Source: Actinomycetes bacterium (lineage in GTDB: Bacteria; Actinomycetota; Thermoleophilia; BMS3ABIN01). Taken from it: DNA of 58,910 nt. Shown piece by piece: positions 16,540 to 24,665 of this stretch (within the stretch, counting starts at the first letter, position 1; every line of letters starts with the position of its first letter). The stretch covers positions 1 to 58,910 of the forward strand of contig JAJYOG010000010.1 of NCBI GenBank assembly GCA_021785935.1, read 5' to 3'. The notes below the pieces were generated by a model. That model was given only the letters and a program-made list of their open reading frames with translations, did not search any database and had not been told where the DNA came from. Position numbers and translations under genes: made by a program.

Positions 16540-16911
16540 GTGACTCACAAATTTTTGGGGAATACATATAAACATGTAACCTTTTTCCTGGCCGCGGCGG
16601 TGGCACTACTATCGATCATGGCAGTTTCCTCCTGCGGAGGACCGGATGGAGCGACTGTTACCATGAAGAATCTCGCATTTGAGCCGGACGCGGTGACGAT
16701 CAAGAAGGGCCGGACGGTTACCTGGCAAAATGACGACCGCCGCATCCGTCAGATAATGAGCGGAGAACCGCCGGTGATGACCGATGATTTCATGTCACCA
16801 CCGCTAGATCCAGGGCAGAGCTGGTCTTTTACTTTTAATACTACCGGTGAGTTTCCGTTTCATGATATGAAGATTCCTGGCATCGTGGGACGTGTGATTG
16901 TAGAGGAATGA
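16540..16911 (+). CDS. Cupredoxin-fold lipoprotein with altered metal site
   Basis: A 123-residue protein. A hydrophobic signal ends at VSSC, then a cupredoxin fold follows: MKNLAFEPDAVTIKKGRTVTWQND, PGQSWSFTFNTTGEFPFHD and the last strand GIVGRVIVEE. In normal type-1 copper proteins the site is His, Cys, His and Met. Here the first His position reads RRIR and the Cys position is in FPFHDMKIP with no Cys, so classical blue-copper binding is unlikely. GTG at 16540 is preferred because AGAGGA lies seven bases upstream. It sits four bases before the Sec-containing permease gene, so it is probably the extracytoplasmic partner of that transporter. Confidence 0.75.
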   Translation: MTHKFLGNTYKHVTFFLAAAVALLSIMAVSSCGGPDGATVTMKNLAFEPDAVTIKKGRTVTWQNDDRRIRQIMSGEPPVMTDDFMSPPLDPGQSWSFTFNTTGEFPFHDMKIPGIVGRVIVEE

Positions 16912-16915
16912 AAAA

Positions 16916-18142
16916 ATGAGCAGAAACCTGGGGCTTTTCTATCTTTCACGGCAGAATATCCGGAGGAAGCTGTTCCGCAGCGTTGTTACCATCGCCGCGG
17001 TGGGCATCGTCGCCGCGACTCTGTTTCCAACCACGATTCTGGGCGAGGGCGTCTCCAAGAGCCTGTCCCAGGGAACCGCGCGGCTGGGCGCCGATCTCAT
17101 GGTTGCTCCTCCCGGATATACCAACAAACTGGCCGCCACCCTGATATCGGGTGAGCCCAGCACATTTACCATGGATGGCGCCGTCGAGGATCAGGTGAGG
17201 CGGATCTCGGGTGTCAAACAGGTTTCTCCCCAGCTATATTTTGCGACGCTCGCCAGTGGCTGATGCACGGGCAGCCTGCAGTTGGTAGGCATCAACCCCA
17301 AAACAGATTTTACCGTCGGCCCCTGGTTGAAGCAGAACCTTAACCATACGCTCGGCGATAACGAGATCATCCTTGGCGCCAATGCCCATATATTTCTGGG
17401 CAAGTCCGAGAGTCATCCGGGCGACGTGGAATATTTTTACGGCAAGCCGTTTACCGTTGTCGGCATTCTGGACCCAACGGGTATCGGTCTGGATGATTCC
17501 GGTTTTGTAACCCTGAGTTCTGTATATGACATGGCCAAGGGTTCGGAGAAGACTGCCATCCGGAAACTTGAAGTGAACCAGGGCGACATCTCGGCGCTGA
17601 TGGTTGGCGTTGACCCCAATGCATCCCGCGCGGAAGTGGCCAAGAACATCGAGGTGCTGGTTCCAGGGGTCGCCGTAGTATCTTCCAAGGAGCTCATGTC
17701 CAGTTCGATATCGCGCCAACTGGAGAGCCTGACACCCGGGATTCTCCTCATCGGCATCGGGTTTTGGGTAATATCAGTGCTGCTGATCGGAGCGCTGTTC
17801 TCAATGATCGTCAATGAACGCCGGCGCGAACTAGGCCTGCTGCAGGCGGTCGGCGCCACCCGCAAGTTTATTTTCCGCTTGGTGATGCTCGAGGCCATGG
17901 AATTGACTGCTATCGGCGGTATCGTCGGCCTGGCTTTAGGCAGTCTGGTGATTCTTCTGCTCAAGGGCCCGATCGCCTCATCAATGGGTATCGCCTATCT
18001 CTGGCCCGGGGCCTGGTTCATCGTGCTCTTCGCTGTCGGCTATTTGGTCATGGCAGTGGTAACCGGAATCATCGCGGCCCTTTACCCGGCAATCGTTGCC
18101 AGCCGGCTGGAGCCCTATCAAGCGATCAGAACTGGTGAATGA
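16916..18142 (+). CDS. Selenoprotein candidate: FtsX/MacB-type ABC permease with Sec-Cys pair
   Basis: A 408-residue permease if TGA at 17261-17263 is decoded as selenocysteine (residue 116). An N-terminal transmembrane helix (about 18-40) is followed by a large extracytoplasmic MacB-like domain, then three C-terminal transmembrane segments with the FtsX signature NERRRELGLLQAVGATRKFI. The UGA lies in FATLASG-U-CTGSLQLVGINPKTDF. Homologues that I recall have a Cys-Cys pair at this place, so UC replaces CC. The reading frame is intact for 115 codons before and 292 after. The ATPase follows with a four-base overlap and a cupredoxin-like lipoprotein precedes. A redox-active Sec-Cys selenenylsulfide or metal-binding site on the outside is likely; the transported substrate is unknown. 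Confidence 0.85.
17261..17290 (+). promoter_or_regulatory. Candidate bacterial SECIS element (FtsX-type permease gene)
   Basis: UGA (17261-17263), ten bases, then GCCUGC-AGUUG-GUAGGC (17274-17290): a 6-bp stem with one G-U pair and a 5-base loop. Spacing, stem and loop lengths are identical to those of the other UGA gene in the window, and the loop carries GU as in known SelB-binding loops. Confidence 0.75.
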
Positions 18143-18813
18143 TGATTGAGCTTCAGGAAACAGCCAAAACCTATGAGAGCGGCGGCGGCCGGATCAAGGC
18201 AGTCGATAATGTATCCCTGAAAGTGGATGACGGTGAGTTTGTCGCTGTCGTCGGTCATTCGGGTTCGGGCAAGACCACTCTGGTAAGCATTATGGGAGGA
18301 CTGACCCGTCCGACTTCAGGACGCGTGCTTGTAGCCGGCACCGATATCTGGACGCTCGATAACGAGCATCTCGCTCGCCTTAGAAGCGAGCAGATTGGTT
18401 TTTGTTTCCAGTTCTCCAGCCTGATACCGACGCTCGACAGCGTTGACAACGTCAGGTTGCCCGCGAGCTTCGCTAGCGGTGAAAGGGGCAGTCCGGCACG
18501 CGCCCTGGAACTTCTGGAAACCGTTGGCGTAAAAGACAAAGCCAGGGCTTTTCCAGCGGAACTATCCGGAGGACAGCAAAGGCGTGTAGCAATAGCCAGA
18601 GCCCTTGTCAACGAACCCCGGATAATTCTGGCGGATGAACCAACCGGCGATCTCGATGAGGTAACCGAGTCCGAGATCATGGATCTTTTCCAGCGGCTAA
18701 ACAAACAGGGCGTCACTATCGTCATGGTAACCCATTCGCAAAACCTTGCTACGAAAGCCGGCCGGATCCTGACTATGAATGCAGGCGCCCTGGAAGCAGG
18801 CGCCGCGGTTTAA
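18139..18813 (+). CDS. LolD/MacB-type ABC transporter ATPase
   Basis: A 224-residue ATPase of the class that pairs with FtsX/MacB permeases. Walker A GHSGSGKT is at 39-46, the Q-loop is in FCFQFSSLIPTL, the signature LSGGQQRR is at 142-149 and Walker B IILADEPTGDLD starts near 161. This group works by mechanotransmission on extracytoplasmic domains rather than by classic import. Its ATG overlaps the permease stop, and its stop overlaps the next gene's ATG (TAATG), so lipoprotein, permease, ATPase and Nif3 gene are probably cotranscribed. Confidence 0.92.
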   Translation: MMIELQETAKTYESGGGRIKAVDNVSLKVDDGEFVAVVGHSGSGKTTLVSIMGGLTRPTSGRVLVAGTDIWTLDNEHLARLRSEQIGFCFQFSSLIPTLDSVDNVRLPASFASGERGSPARALELLETVGVKDKARAFPAELSGGQQRRVAIARALVNEPRIILADEPTGDLDEVTESEIMDLFQRLNKQGVTIVMVTHSQNLATKAGRILTMNAGALEAGAAV

Positions 18814-20363
18814 TGCCGATTTTGATCCATGAATTCATGGATGTTCTGGAACGGCTTGCTCCCACGGCTCTGGCCGAGGAGTGGGACAATGTCGGCCTTA
18901 TGGCGGGAGAGCGGGACCAGTCGGCTGACGCCATTCTGCTGGCGCTAAATCTTACCGATGCGGTGCTCGACGAAGCGGTTTCGCATGCATGCGGTCTAAT
19001 TCTTACTCATCATCCCGCGATTTTTCCATCCATAAATTCCGTCAGCGACGAGACTGAAACGGGGAGGTTGATCAGCCGGGCAAATCGTGAAGGCATCGCC
19101 GTCGCGGCCGCACATACTAACCTCGATTCCGCGCCGGGTGGACTAGCCGACATCCTGGGCGAGCTAATGGGGCTCAGCAGTATCGAGCCGATTGAAGGCG
19201 CTGACTCGGGGCTTTCAAAGCTGGCTGTTTTTGTGCCCGCCGGCGATCTCGAAAGGGTGCGCGCAGCCCTCTTCGCGGCTGGAGCCGGGAACATAGGTGA
19301 CTATCGCCACTGTTCTTACTTTGCTCCGGGGACCGGTACCTTCGAGCCCATGGAAGGGGCAAACCCGGCGGTGGGCCAGGTGGGCAAGGATGAACAGGTA
19401 GGCGAACTGCGCCTGGAGACGGTCTTTCCCACCATTCGTACGGAGGAAATAATATCTGCCCTCACCGCCGCGCATTCATACGAAGAACCGGCCTACGATA
19501 TTTATGCTCTCTCAAATAAGCGGAGCGATGCCGGTCACGGCAGGGTCGGCGAACTCTCCCTGGAGACCCGGCTCGATGAATTTTCCGGCAGACTGGCGGA
19601 ACTCTTCGGGCTGAGGAATATGCGTTACTCGGGTGTTTCAGATCGACCGGTCCGGCGGGTAGCGCTGGTGCCTGGCAGCGGAGCCGATTACATTGCCGCC
19701 GCCGCGAGGGTAGCGGACGTCCTGGTCACCGGCGACATTAAGTATCATCATTTAATCCAGGCGCAGGAGCTCGGTTTGTCGCTAGTAGATCTTGCTCACG
19801 ATGTCAGCGAGCAAACAGCATTGATCAATTGGGCTCCCCGGCTTCAGAAGGAACTTGAACCTTGGGGCTCGAAGGTCGTATTGTCAGATGCAGCCACGGG
19901 CTACTGGCAAGAAGCTTTGGCGAAGAAGAAAACCATTGTTCCTGACGAAGAGGAGAAGTCCATGTATCATCTGCACGTTGACGGCGGCTCGCGGGGCAAT
20001 CCGGGTCCTGCCGGTATTGGGGCTGTTCTGGCCGGTCCGGACGGGGAGACCGTGGATGTGCTGGCCGATTACATTGGCGAAGCCACCAACAACATTGCTG
20101 AGTATCAGGCCATGATCTCGGGATTGGAGCTGGCTCTCGACCGTGGGATTACGAAACTGGCCATTTTTTCCGACAGCGAACTCATTATTCGCCAGCTTGA
20201 AGGCGCCTATAGGGTTAAGAACGAAGGTTTGCGGCCATACTATCAGCAGGCCAAAGCCTTGTTGGCGCGTCTGGATGAATACCGATTAAACAGCATCCCG
20301 CGCGCCGCCAACGCGCATGCCGACGAACTGGTAAATCAGGCATTGGATGAGGCTGGACATTAA
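18813..20363 (+). CDS. Nif3-like dinuclear-metal protein fused to RNase HI
   Basis: A 516-residue fusion. Residues 1 to about 372 are a Nif3/YqfO-type protein with metal-ligand motifs LTHHPAIF, AAHTNLDS and the C-terminal HDVSEQ, including the middle PII-like insert (residues about 130-230). Residues 384-516 are a complete RNase HI-like domain: HVDGGSRGNPGPAG, NIAEYQAMISGLELAL, FSDSELI and ANAHADELVNQALDEA supply the acidic catalytic residues. An in-frame ATG at 19962 begins the RNase H part and has GAGGAG six bases upstream, so separate internal translation is possible. Nif3 proteins have been called GTP cyclohydrolase I type 2 by homology, but their role is unsettled. Confidence 0.85.
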   Translation: MPILIHEFMDVLERLAPTALAEEWDNVGLMAGERDQSADAILLALNLTDAVLDEAVSHACGLILTHHPAIFPSINSVSDETETGRLISRANREGIAVAAAHTNLDSAPGGLADILGELMGLSSIEPIEGADSGLSKLAVFVPAGDLERVRAALFAAGAGNIGDYRHCSYFAPGTGTFEPMEGANPAVGQVGKDEQVGELRLETVFPTIRTEEIISALTAAHSYEEPAYDIYALSNKRSDAGHGRVGELSLETRLDEFSGRLAELFGLRNMRYSGVSDRPVRRVALVPGSGADYIAAAARVADVLVTGDIKYHHLIQAQELGLSLVDLAHDVSEQTALINWAPRLQKELEPWGSKVVLSDAATGYWQEALAKKKTIVPDEEEKSMYHLHVDGGSRGNPGPAGIGAVLAGPDGETVDVLADYIGEATNNIAEYQAMISGLELALDRGITKLAIFSDSELIIRQLEGAYRVKNEGLRPYYQQAKALLARLDEYRLNSIPRAANAHADELVNQALDEAGH

Positions 20364-20375
20364 ACAGTAACACCC

Positions 20376-21593
20376 GTGAAGACTACTATTGTCATACCGA
20401 CATATTGGCGCGGCCCTGCTTCCGAGGCGCCGATGTGTTCGCTCGAGTCAGATTACATTTTCGATCATGCCACACCGCTAGACTCCGAGGGCACCCTGTC
20501 GCGGGCGCTGGAGAGCCTTTCGGTGCTCAAAGCGGAGGAAGGCTTTTCGGTAGCGGTAGTTGCAGCCTGCACCCGGCCTGAGATTAAACAGGCGGTCGAG
20601 CTCAAGGTCCAATCCATCGTCGCGCAATTCGATTACGATTTTCCGTTGCTCATGATTGGGCCGGACGAACTCGTTTTCTGGCGTCGCCGCCTCGCTGACG
20701 CCGGCATGGGTGAATATGATGAATTTCTCAGTCTCGATGGCTATTCCAATATCCGAAACATGTGCCTGCTGGCCGCGGTCCTGACTAGCGCCGAAGTCGC
20801 AGTTCTTTTTGACGACGATCAGGTTTATGAAGACCCGGACTATTTGCGTAAAGCCAGGGAGTTCATCGGCCGCAAGCACGAAGGGAGTCTGGTTTCCGGG
20901 GTGGCCGGCTACTACGTTAACGCAGACGATTCGGTAATGCTGCCACCCGCCGACCTCAAGTGGCAGCAGCTCTGGGGGAATCGCGAGGCGATGAACAAGG
21001 TCTTCAGCCTGATCGAGAAGGAGCCAAGGCTCAAGCCTGCGCCCTTTGTTTTTGGCGGCAATATGATTATTCACCATTCTCTTTTTGAAATGGTGCCATT
21101 CGATCCCCAGGTGCCTCGTGGCGAGGACATCGACTATCTCATGAACGCGCGCTTCTTCGGCTTCGATTTTTGGCTCGACAACGAACTCTGGATCAGGCAT
21201 CTGCCGCCACCCAAATGCGGTCCGCCATGGTTTCAGATCCGTCAGGACATCATTCGCTTCGCTAGGGAGCGGGCTAAGCTGGAGACGCAGCATGACGGCA
21301 AGGTCAGACACCTGAAGGCAGCCGATTTCGATCCTTATCCGGGGCGTTTTCTGAAGCCAGATTTCCATGATCTTGTCATGGGGACCTCAGTGGAGATGGC
21401 CATCGAGTATATGGAGGCCGGCATGGAGGATGACGCCCGTGAATGCATGGTAAATATTGCCATAAGCAAAGCAGAAATGAAGCAGCGTGGCGATTCATTC
21501 GGGGACTATCTGGCCTATAAACGCAAGTGGGAAGAGTTCATCCGCGTGTTGCCGACGATCGGAATCTGGTCGGCGATCAACGGAACGGATTGA
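20376..21593 (+). CDS. GT-A fold glycosyltransferase-like protein
   Basis: A 405-residue soluble protein starting at GTG, 12 bases after the RNase H fusion. TTIVIPTYWRGP at the N-terminus is the nucleotide-sugar binding start of family-2-like glycosyltransferases. AVLFDDDQVYEDPDYL (about 145-160) contains the DxD metal site, and VPRGEDIDYLMNARFFGFDFWLDN is the usual ED acceptor-side motif. No membrane segment is evident. Enzymes of this shape add sugars or glycerate to cytoplasmic small molecules or proteins; donor and acceptor cannot be read from sequence. Confidence 0.75.
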   Translation: MKTTIVIPTYWRGPASEAPMCSLESDYIFDHATPLDSEGTLSRALESLSVLKAEEGFSVAVVAACTRPEIKQAVELKVQSIVAQFDYDFPLLMIGPDELVFWRRRLADAGMGEYDEFLSLDGYSNIRNMCLLAAVLTSAEVAVLFDDDQVYEDPDYLRKAREFIGRKHEGSLVSGVAGYYVNADDSVMLPPADLKWQQLWGNREAMNKVFSLIEKEPRLKPAPFVFGGNMIIHHSLFEMVPFDPQVPRGEDIDYLMNARFFGFDFWLDNELWIRHLPPPKCGPPWFQIRQDIIRFARERAKLETQHDGKVRHLKAADFDPYPGRFLKPDFHDLVMGTSVEMAIEYMEAGMEDDARECMVNIAISKAEMKQRGDSFGDYLAYKRKWEEFIRVLPTIGIWSAINGTD

Positions 21594-21631
21594 AACCGCC
21601 CTCGCCTTTCCCTATAATTCCTAACGCAAGA

Positions 21632-21708
21632 GCGGATGTAGCTCAGTTGGCTAGAGCGTCTGCTTGCCATGCAGAAGGTCGAGGGTTCAAATCCCTTCAT
21701 CCGCTCCA
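21632..21708 (+). tRNA. tRNA-Gly (anticodon GCC)
   Basis: A complete cloverleaf: acceptor GCGGATG pairing with CATCCGC, anticodon stem TCTGC/GCAGA around loop TTGCCAT (anticodon 21666-21668), T arm with GGTTCAAAT, discriminator T and encoded CCA. Confidence 0.96.
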
Positions 21709-21765
21709 GTTTCTTGCACGGGTTCCCCCCGTTTTTCGCCGGCCGGTGGCGCGGCGTTCCCCCCG

Positions 21766-21839
21766 GGCGACGTGGCCGAGTGGCTAGGCAGAGGTCTGCA
21801 AAACCTCGTACAGCGGTTCGATTCCGCTCGTCGCCTCCA
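21766..21839 (+). tRNA. tRNA-Cys (anticodon GCA)
   Basis: Acceptor GGCGACG pairs with CGTCGCC; anticodon stem GAGGT/ACCTC around CTGCAAA (anticodon 21798-21800); T arm GCGGTTCGATTCCGC; discriminator T followed by encoded CCA. It lies 57 bases after tRNA-Gly. Confidence 0.96.
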
Positions 21840-21895
21840 ATTCCCCTGTACCGTTTTATACTTCCGCATATGGTAATCCCGTTGAGGTGAAACCG

Positions 21896-21924
21896 TTGAC
21901 GGAAAAGTTGACACGTTTTATAAT
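21896..21924 (+). promoter_or_regulatory. Sigma70-type promoter for the LPXTG gene
   Basis: TTGACG (21896-21901) and a perfect TATAAT (21919-21924) are separated by 17 bases, about 60 bases upstream of the surface-protein start. Confidence 0.75.
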
Positions 21925-21982
21925 GATTTCACCAAGTTCATTCAGCTTGAGCAAATTATCCCCGGGGAGTTGAATCAGCAGT

Positions 21983-23074
21983 ATGATGCCTCATCGCATC
22001 GTTTGCATGAAAAGGGCAGGCTTGGCCCATTTCGTTACGGGGATTCTCCTTTTGCTGGCGGTATCATTATTCCTTGCCTCACCGGCTTTTGCGGCGGACA
22101 CCAACCTCACTTCCAGTGGCCGTGAAGGAATAAACACGGCTCCTGTTACCGGTTCACAGGTCACCACCGGACCTGCGGCCGATGACGGTTCCACGAAAAT
22201 TGCCGGCTCGACGGCGGTTAACGGGTCCATGATGATCACTGGCTCAACGGCGGTTAACGGCTCCACGACGGCCGCTGGCGCCGCGACCGCTCATGATCCC
22301 GCGACCGCTCATGATCCCGCGACTGCTGAAGATTCTGCGACCGCTCATGATCCCGCGACTGCCAGCGACTCAGGCCACGATGCCGGTAATGCAGCGGCGG
22401 TAAATAATGCGACGGGCACTGCCGCCGCCAGCCAGGGGGGTCCGAACAACCCGAACAACCCGAACAACGGAGCCTTATTGCTCGCAGAAGCCGCCAGCGA
22501 GAATCCTACGAACGATGGTTGCGTGAATTGCGAATTGCATTTGTACTGCAAATGGGGCGATCCTGGTGTCTACTGGAAAACCCACGACGATTTCATCGCC
22601 AGGATCCTGTCAATCGACTACAAGCTGGAGAATAACGGCCCGGGGGATGCCTTGAATCTCCAAATTACCTCAGCCACTGCGGATAACGGTGTTACTCTCG
22701 TTAGCCCTCTGCCTGATCTGGTCGATCTCAAGGCAGGCAAATCGCAGATATTCACGCTTCAATGGCATATTCCTGATAACGTCAGGAATTTCACGACGAC
22801 CATCAGGATCTGTTGCGACTGCAAAGATAAGCCCGATGACAACCTGGACGATAATTTGGACGGTAATTCCGACAAGCCGGTAAACGATCCTTCCGTCGAT
22901 ACCCACCCGGCAATTCAGCCGAGTTCGCAGATACACACCGGTCTCAGTGCAGCCGCGTTGCCGAACACCGGTTATGGCCTGCTGACAACATTATTCGCTG
23001 TTCTGATGCTGGCCTTTGGCATCACGGCGATTGTCGCGCCCGCAAGCGCGGCCGTGAAGAAAACTCGCAGCTAG
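21983..23074 (+). CDS. LPXTG-anchored surface protein
   Basis: A 363-residue exported protein. A signal peptide (residues about 8-37) leads into a Thr/Ala/Ser-rich low-complexity stalk with repeats such as TAVNGS and AHDPAT, then a PNNPNNPNN stretch. A folded module of about 90 residues (around 190-285) has DYKLENNGPGDALNLQI and DNGVTLVSPLPDL and resembles DUF11/CARDB-like extracellular domains. Near the C-terminus, LPNTG (about 326-330) is followed by a hydrophobic helix and the charged tail KKTRS: a sortase cell-wall anchor. Sortase is not in this window. The same folded module recurs at the end of the NHL protein at 35.4 kb. Confidence 0.85.
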   Translation: MMPHRIVCMKRAGLAHFVTGILLLLAVSLFLASPAFAADTNLTSSGREGINTAPVTGSQVTTGPAADDGSTKIAGSTAVNGSMMITGSTAVNGSTTAAGAATAHDPATAHDPATAEDSATAHDPATASDSGHDAGNAAAVNNATGTAAASQGGPNNPNNPNNGALLLAEAASENPTNDGCVNCELHLYCKWGDPGVYWKTHDDFIARILSIDYKLENNGPGDALNLQITSATADNGVTLVSPLPDLVDLKAGKSQIFTLQWHIPDNVRNFTTTIRICCDCKDKPDDNLDDNLDGNSDKPVNDPSVDTHPAIQPSSQIHTGLSAAALPNTGYGLLTTLFAVLMLAFGITAIVAPASAAVKKTRS

Positions 23075-23176
23075 TGCAAACGTCAAACCCGTGTAACATC
23101 TAGCCGGTCTTTTGATCCTTGCCCCTGCGCAATTTTCTTAAATTAATCCCCTGCATTACAATAGGTTTAACTGCAT

Positions 23177-23653
23177 ATGGACTCCGTATATCTGGACATC
23201 GAAACCCGCTGCTTCCGCGGCACCAATCATTACATCACCGTTGTTGGCTTCTACCATGAAAAGACAGGGCTGGTGCAGCTGATCTGGCCCGATCTGACCG
23301 CTGAAACCATCGATCGGGCTTTGCCTGACGCTGGCCGTATATTCACCTATAACGGCAATAATTTTGACCTCAAGGTCATAAACGATCATCTGGGCATCCG
23401 TCTGCTCGACCGCTATAAAAGCCGCGATCTTATGTATGACTGCTGGTCGCATGGGCTTAAAGGCGGATTGAAGGCAGTGGAGCGGCAGCTGGAGATACCC
23501 CGCAACCAGTTTCCTCTCAACAATTATGAAATCCAGCACTGCTGGACACGCTGGAAGCATCATGGCGATGAAGAGGCATTGCAGGTCCTGCTTAAATACA
23601 ACGAGGAGGATGTAATGAACCTCGTTGCCCTGCGTGAAAAACTTGGGGTCTGA
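23177..23653 (+). CDS. YprB-like RNase H-fold nuclease domain protein
   Basis: A 158-residue single-domain protein of the ribonuclease H-like exonuclease class. Catalytic acids are visible in YLDIETR (D and E near residues 6-8), TYNGNNFD (about 56-63) and the final YNEEDVMNLVAL. The family covers DEDD-type 3'-5' exonucleases and YprB; the full YprB architecture is larger, so this is the minimal domain. It stands alone between the LPXTG gene and the aldolase gene. Confidence 0.8.
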   Translation: MDSVYLDIETRCFRGTNHYITVVGFYHEKTGLVQLIWPDLTAETIDRALPDAGRIFTYNGNNFDLKVINDHLGIRLLDRYKSRDLMYDCWSHGLKGGLKAVERQLEIPRNQFPLNNYEIQHCWTRWKHHGDEEALQVLLKYNEEDVMNLVALREKLGV

Positions 23654-23813
23654 CCGCTCTCTATAAAGAAGCGCGCATTCAGCAGGCGCTTTCGGCTTGC
23701 CAATCTGGCAACCGGAGACCCGGGCGTGATATCTTATGTTCTCCTATAATTACGTACTTTTAATGAGTAAGTTCCAGGCGTCAACGATCAAACACCAACG
23801 GAGGTAGATAAAC

Positions 23814-24665
23814 ATGGATTGGGGAAAGCAGAACCGTATCTCCAGAATTATCAAGCCGAAGACCGGCAAGACGGTCATGCTGGCCGTCGATCATGGTTAT
23901 TTCATGGGGCCGACAACGGGCCTGGAGAAACTCGATGAAGCGGTGAATCCGTTGCTGCCGTACGCCGATACGCTCATGCTGACGCGAGGCGCCCTGCGCT
24001 ACTATATAGACCCCGGCTTTGATGTGCCCATCACCCTTCGCGTTTCCGGCGGCACCAGCATACTCAACAAGGAAGCGCTCCTGCACGAAGGCGTGGTCTG
24101 CAGCGTAGAGGATGCTATTCGCCTCAATGCTTCCTGCGTTGCCTTCTCCATACTAGTGGGCGCCGATTATGAACGCGATACCATCCTGGCGTTCACCGAG
24201 ATTATTGATGAGGCGACGGCATACGGCATTCCTACCCTGTGCGTGACCGCTGTCGGCCGTGAGATGGCGCGTGACGCCCGCTATATGAGCCTGGCATCGC
24301 GGCTGGGAGCGGAACTTGGAGCAGACATCATCAAGACTTATTACGTACCTGGATTCGACAAAGTAGTCGAAAGCTGCCCGGTGCCGGTCGTTATCGCCGG
24401 AGGCAAGAAAATTCCGGAGAAAGCCGCCCTGGAGATGGCGCGTAACGCCATCGACTCCGGCGCCATCGGCGTCGACATGGGCCGCAATATCTTCCAGTCC
24501 TCAAGTCCGGTTGGAATGATCCAGGCGGTGCGAGCTGTGGTACACAAGGGCGCCAGCGTCAAGGAGGGACTGGAAATATTCAAGAGTGTCAGGGATAAAG
24601 AGGCTGGCAAGGTCATCAAGGCCAAGGCAAAGCCTAAAGCTCGAAAAGCTCGCGCAAAGAAATAA
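23814..24665 (+). CDS. LsrF-like class I aldolase/thiolase (FbaB/DeoC fold)
   Basis: A 283-residue TIM-barrel protein. The N-terminal MDWGKQNRISRI, KTVMLAVDHGYFMGPTTGLE and DTLMLTRGALR closely follow LsrF, the thiolase that processes the autoinducer-2 breakdown product. The Schiff-base lysine is expected in IIKTYYVPG, and IAGGKKIPEKAALE forms the phosphate site. The last 20 residues are a Lys/Ala-rich tail. It overlaps the following zinc dehydrogenase gene by one base, so the pair probably forms a short sugar- or triose-phosphate pathway. No lsr transporter is present, so a true AI-2 role is not supported. Confidence 0.8.
   Translation: MDWGKQNRISRIIKPKTGKTVMLAVDHGYFMGPTTGLEKLDEAVNPLLPYADTLMLTRGALRYYIDPGFDVPITLRVSGGTSILNKEALLHEGVVCSVEDAIRLNASCVAFSILVGADYERDTILAFTEIIDEATAYGIPTLCVTAVGREMARDARYMSLASRLGAELGADIIKTYYVPGFDKVVESCPVPVVIAGGKKIPEKAALEMARNAIDSGAIGVDMGRNIFQSSSPVGMIQAVRAVVHKGASVKEGLEIFKSVRDKEAGKVIKAKAKPKARKARAKK

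Noticed and set aside
20478-21368. 296-codon minus-strand frame opposite the glycosyltransferase gene
   Set aside because: It is an antisense shadow; the plus-strand frame has DxD and ED motifs and a proper operon position.
22260-22375. Short regular repeats resembling a CRISPR array
   Set aside because: The repeats are in frame and encode the AHDPAT stalk of the LPXTG protein; there are no unique spacers or cas genes.
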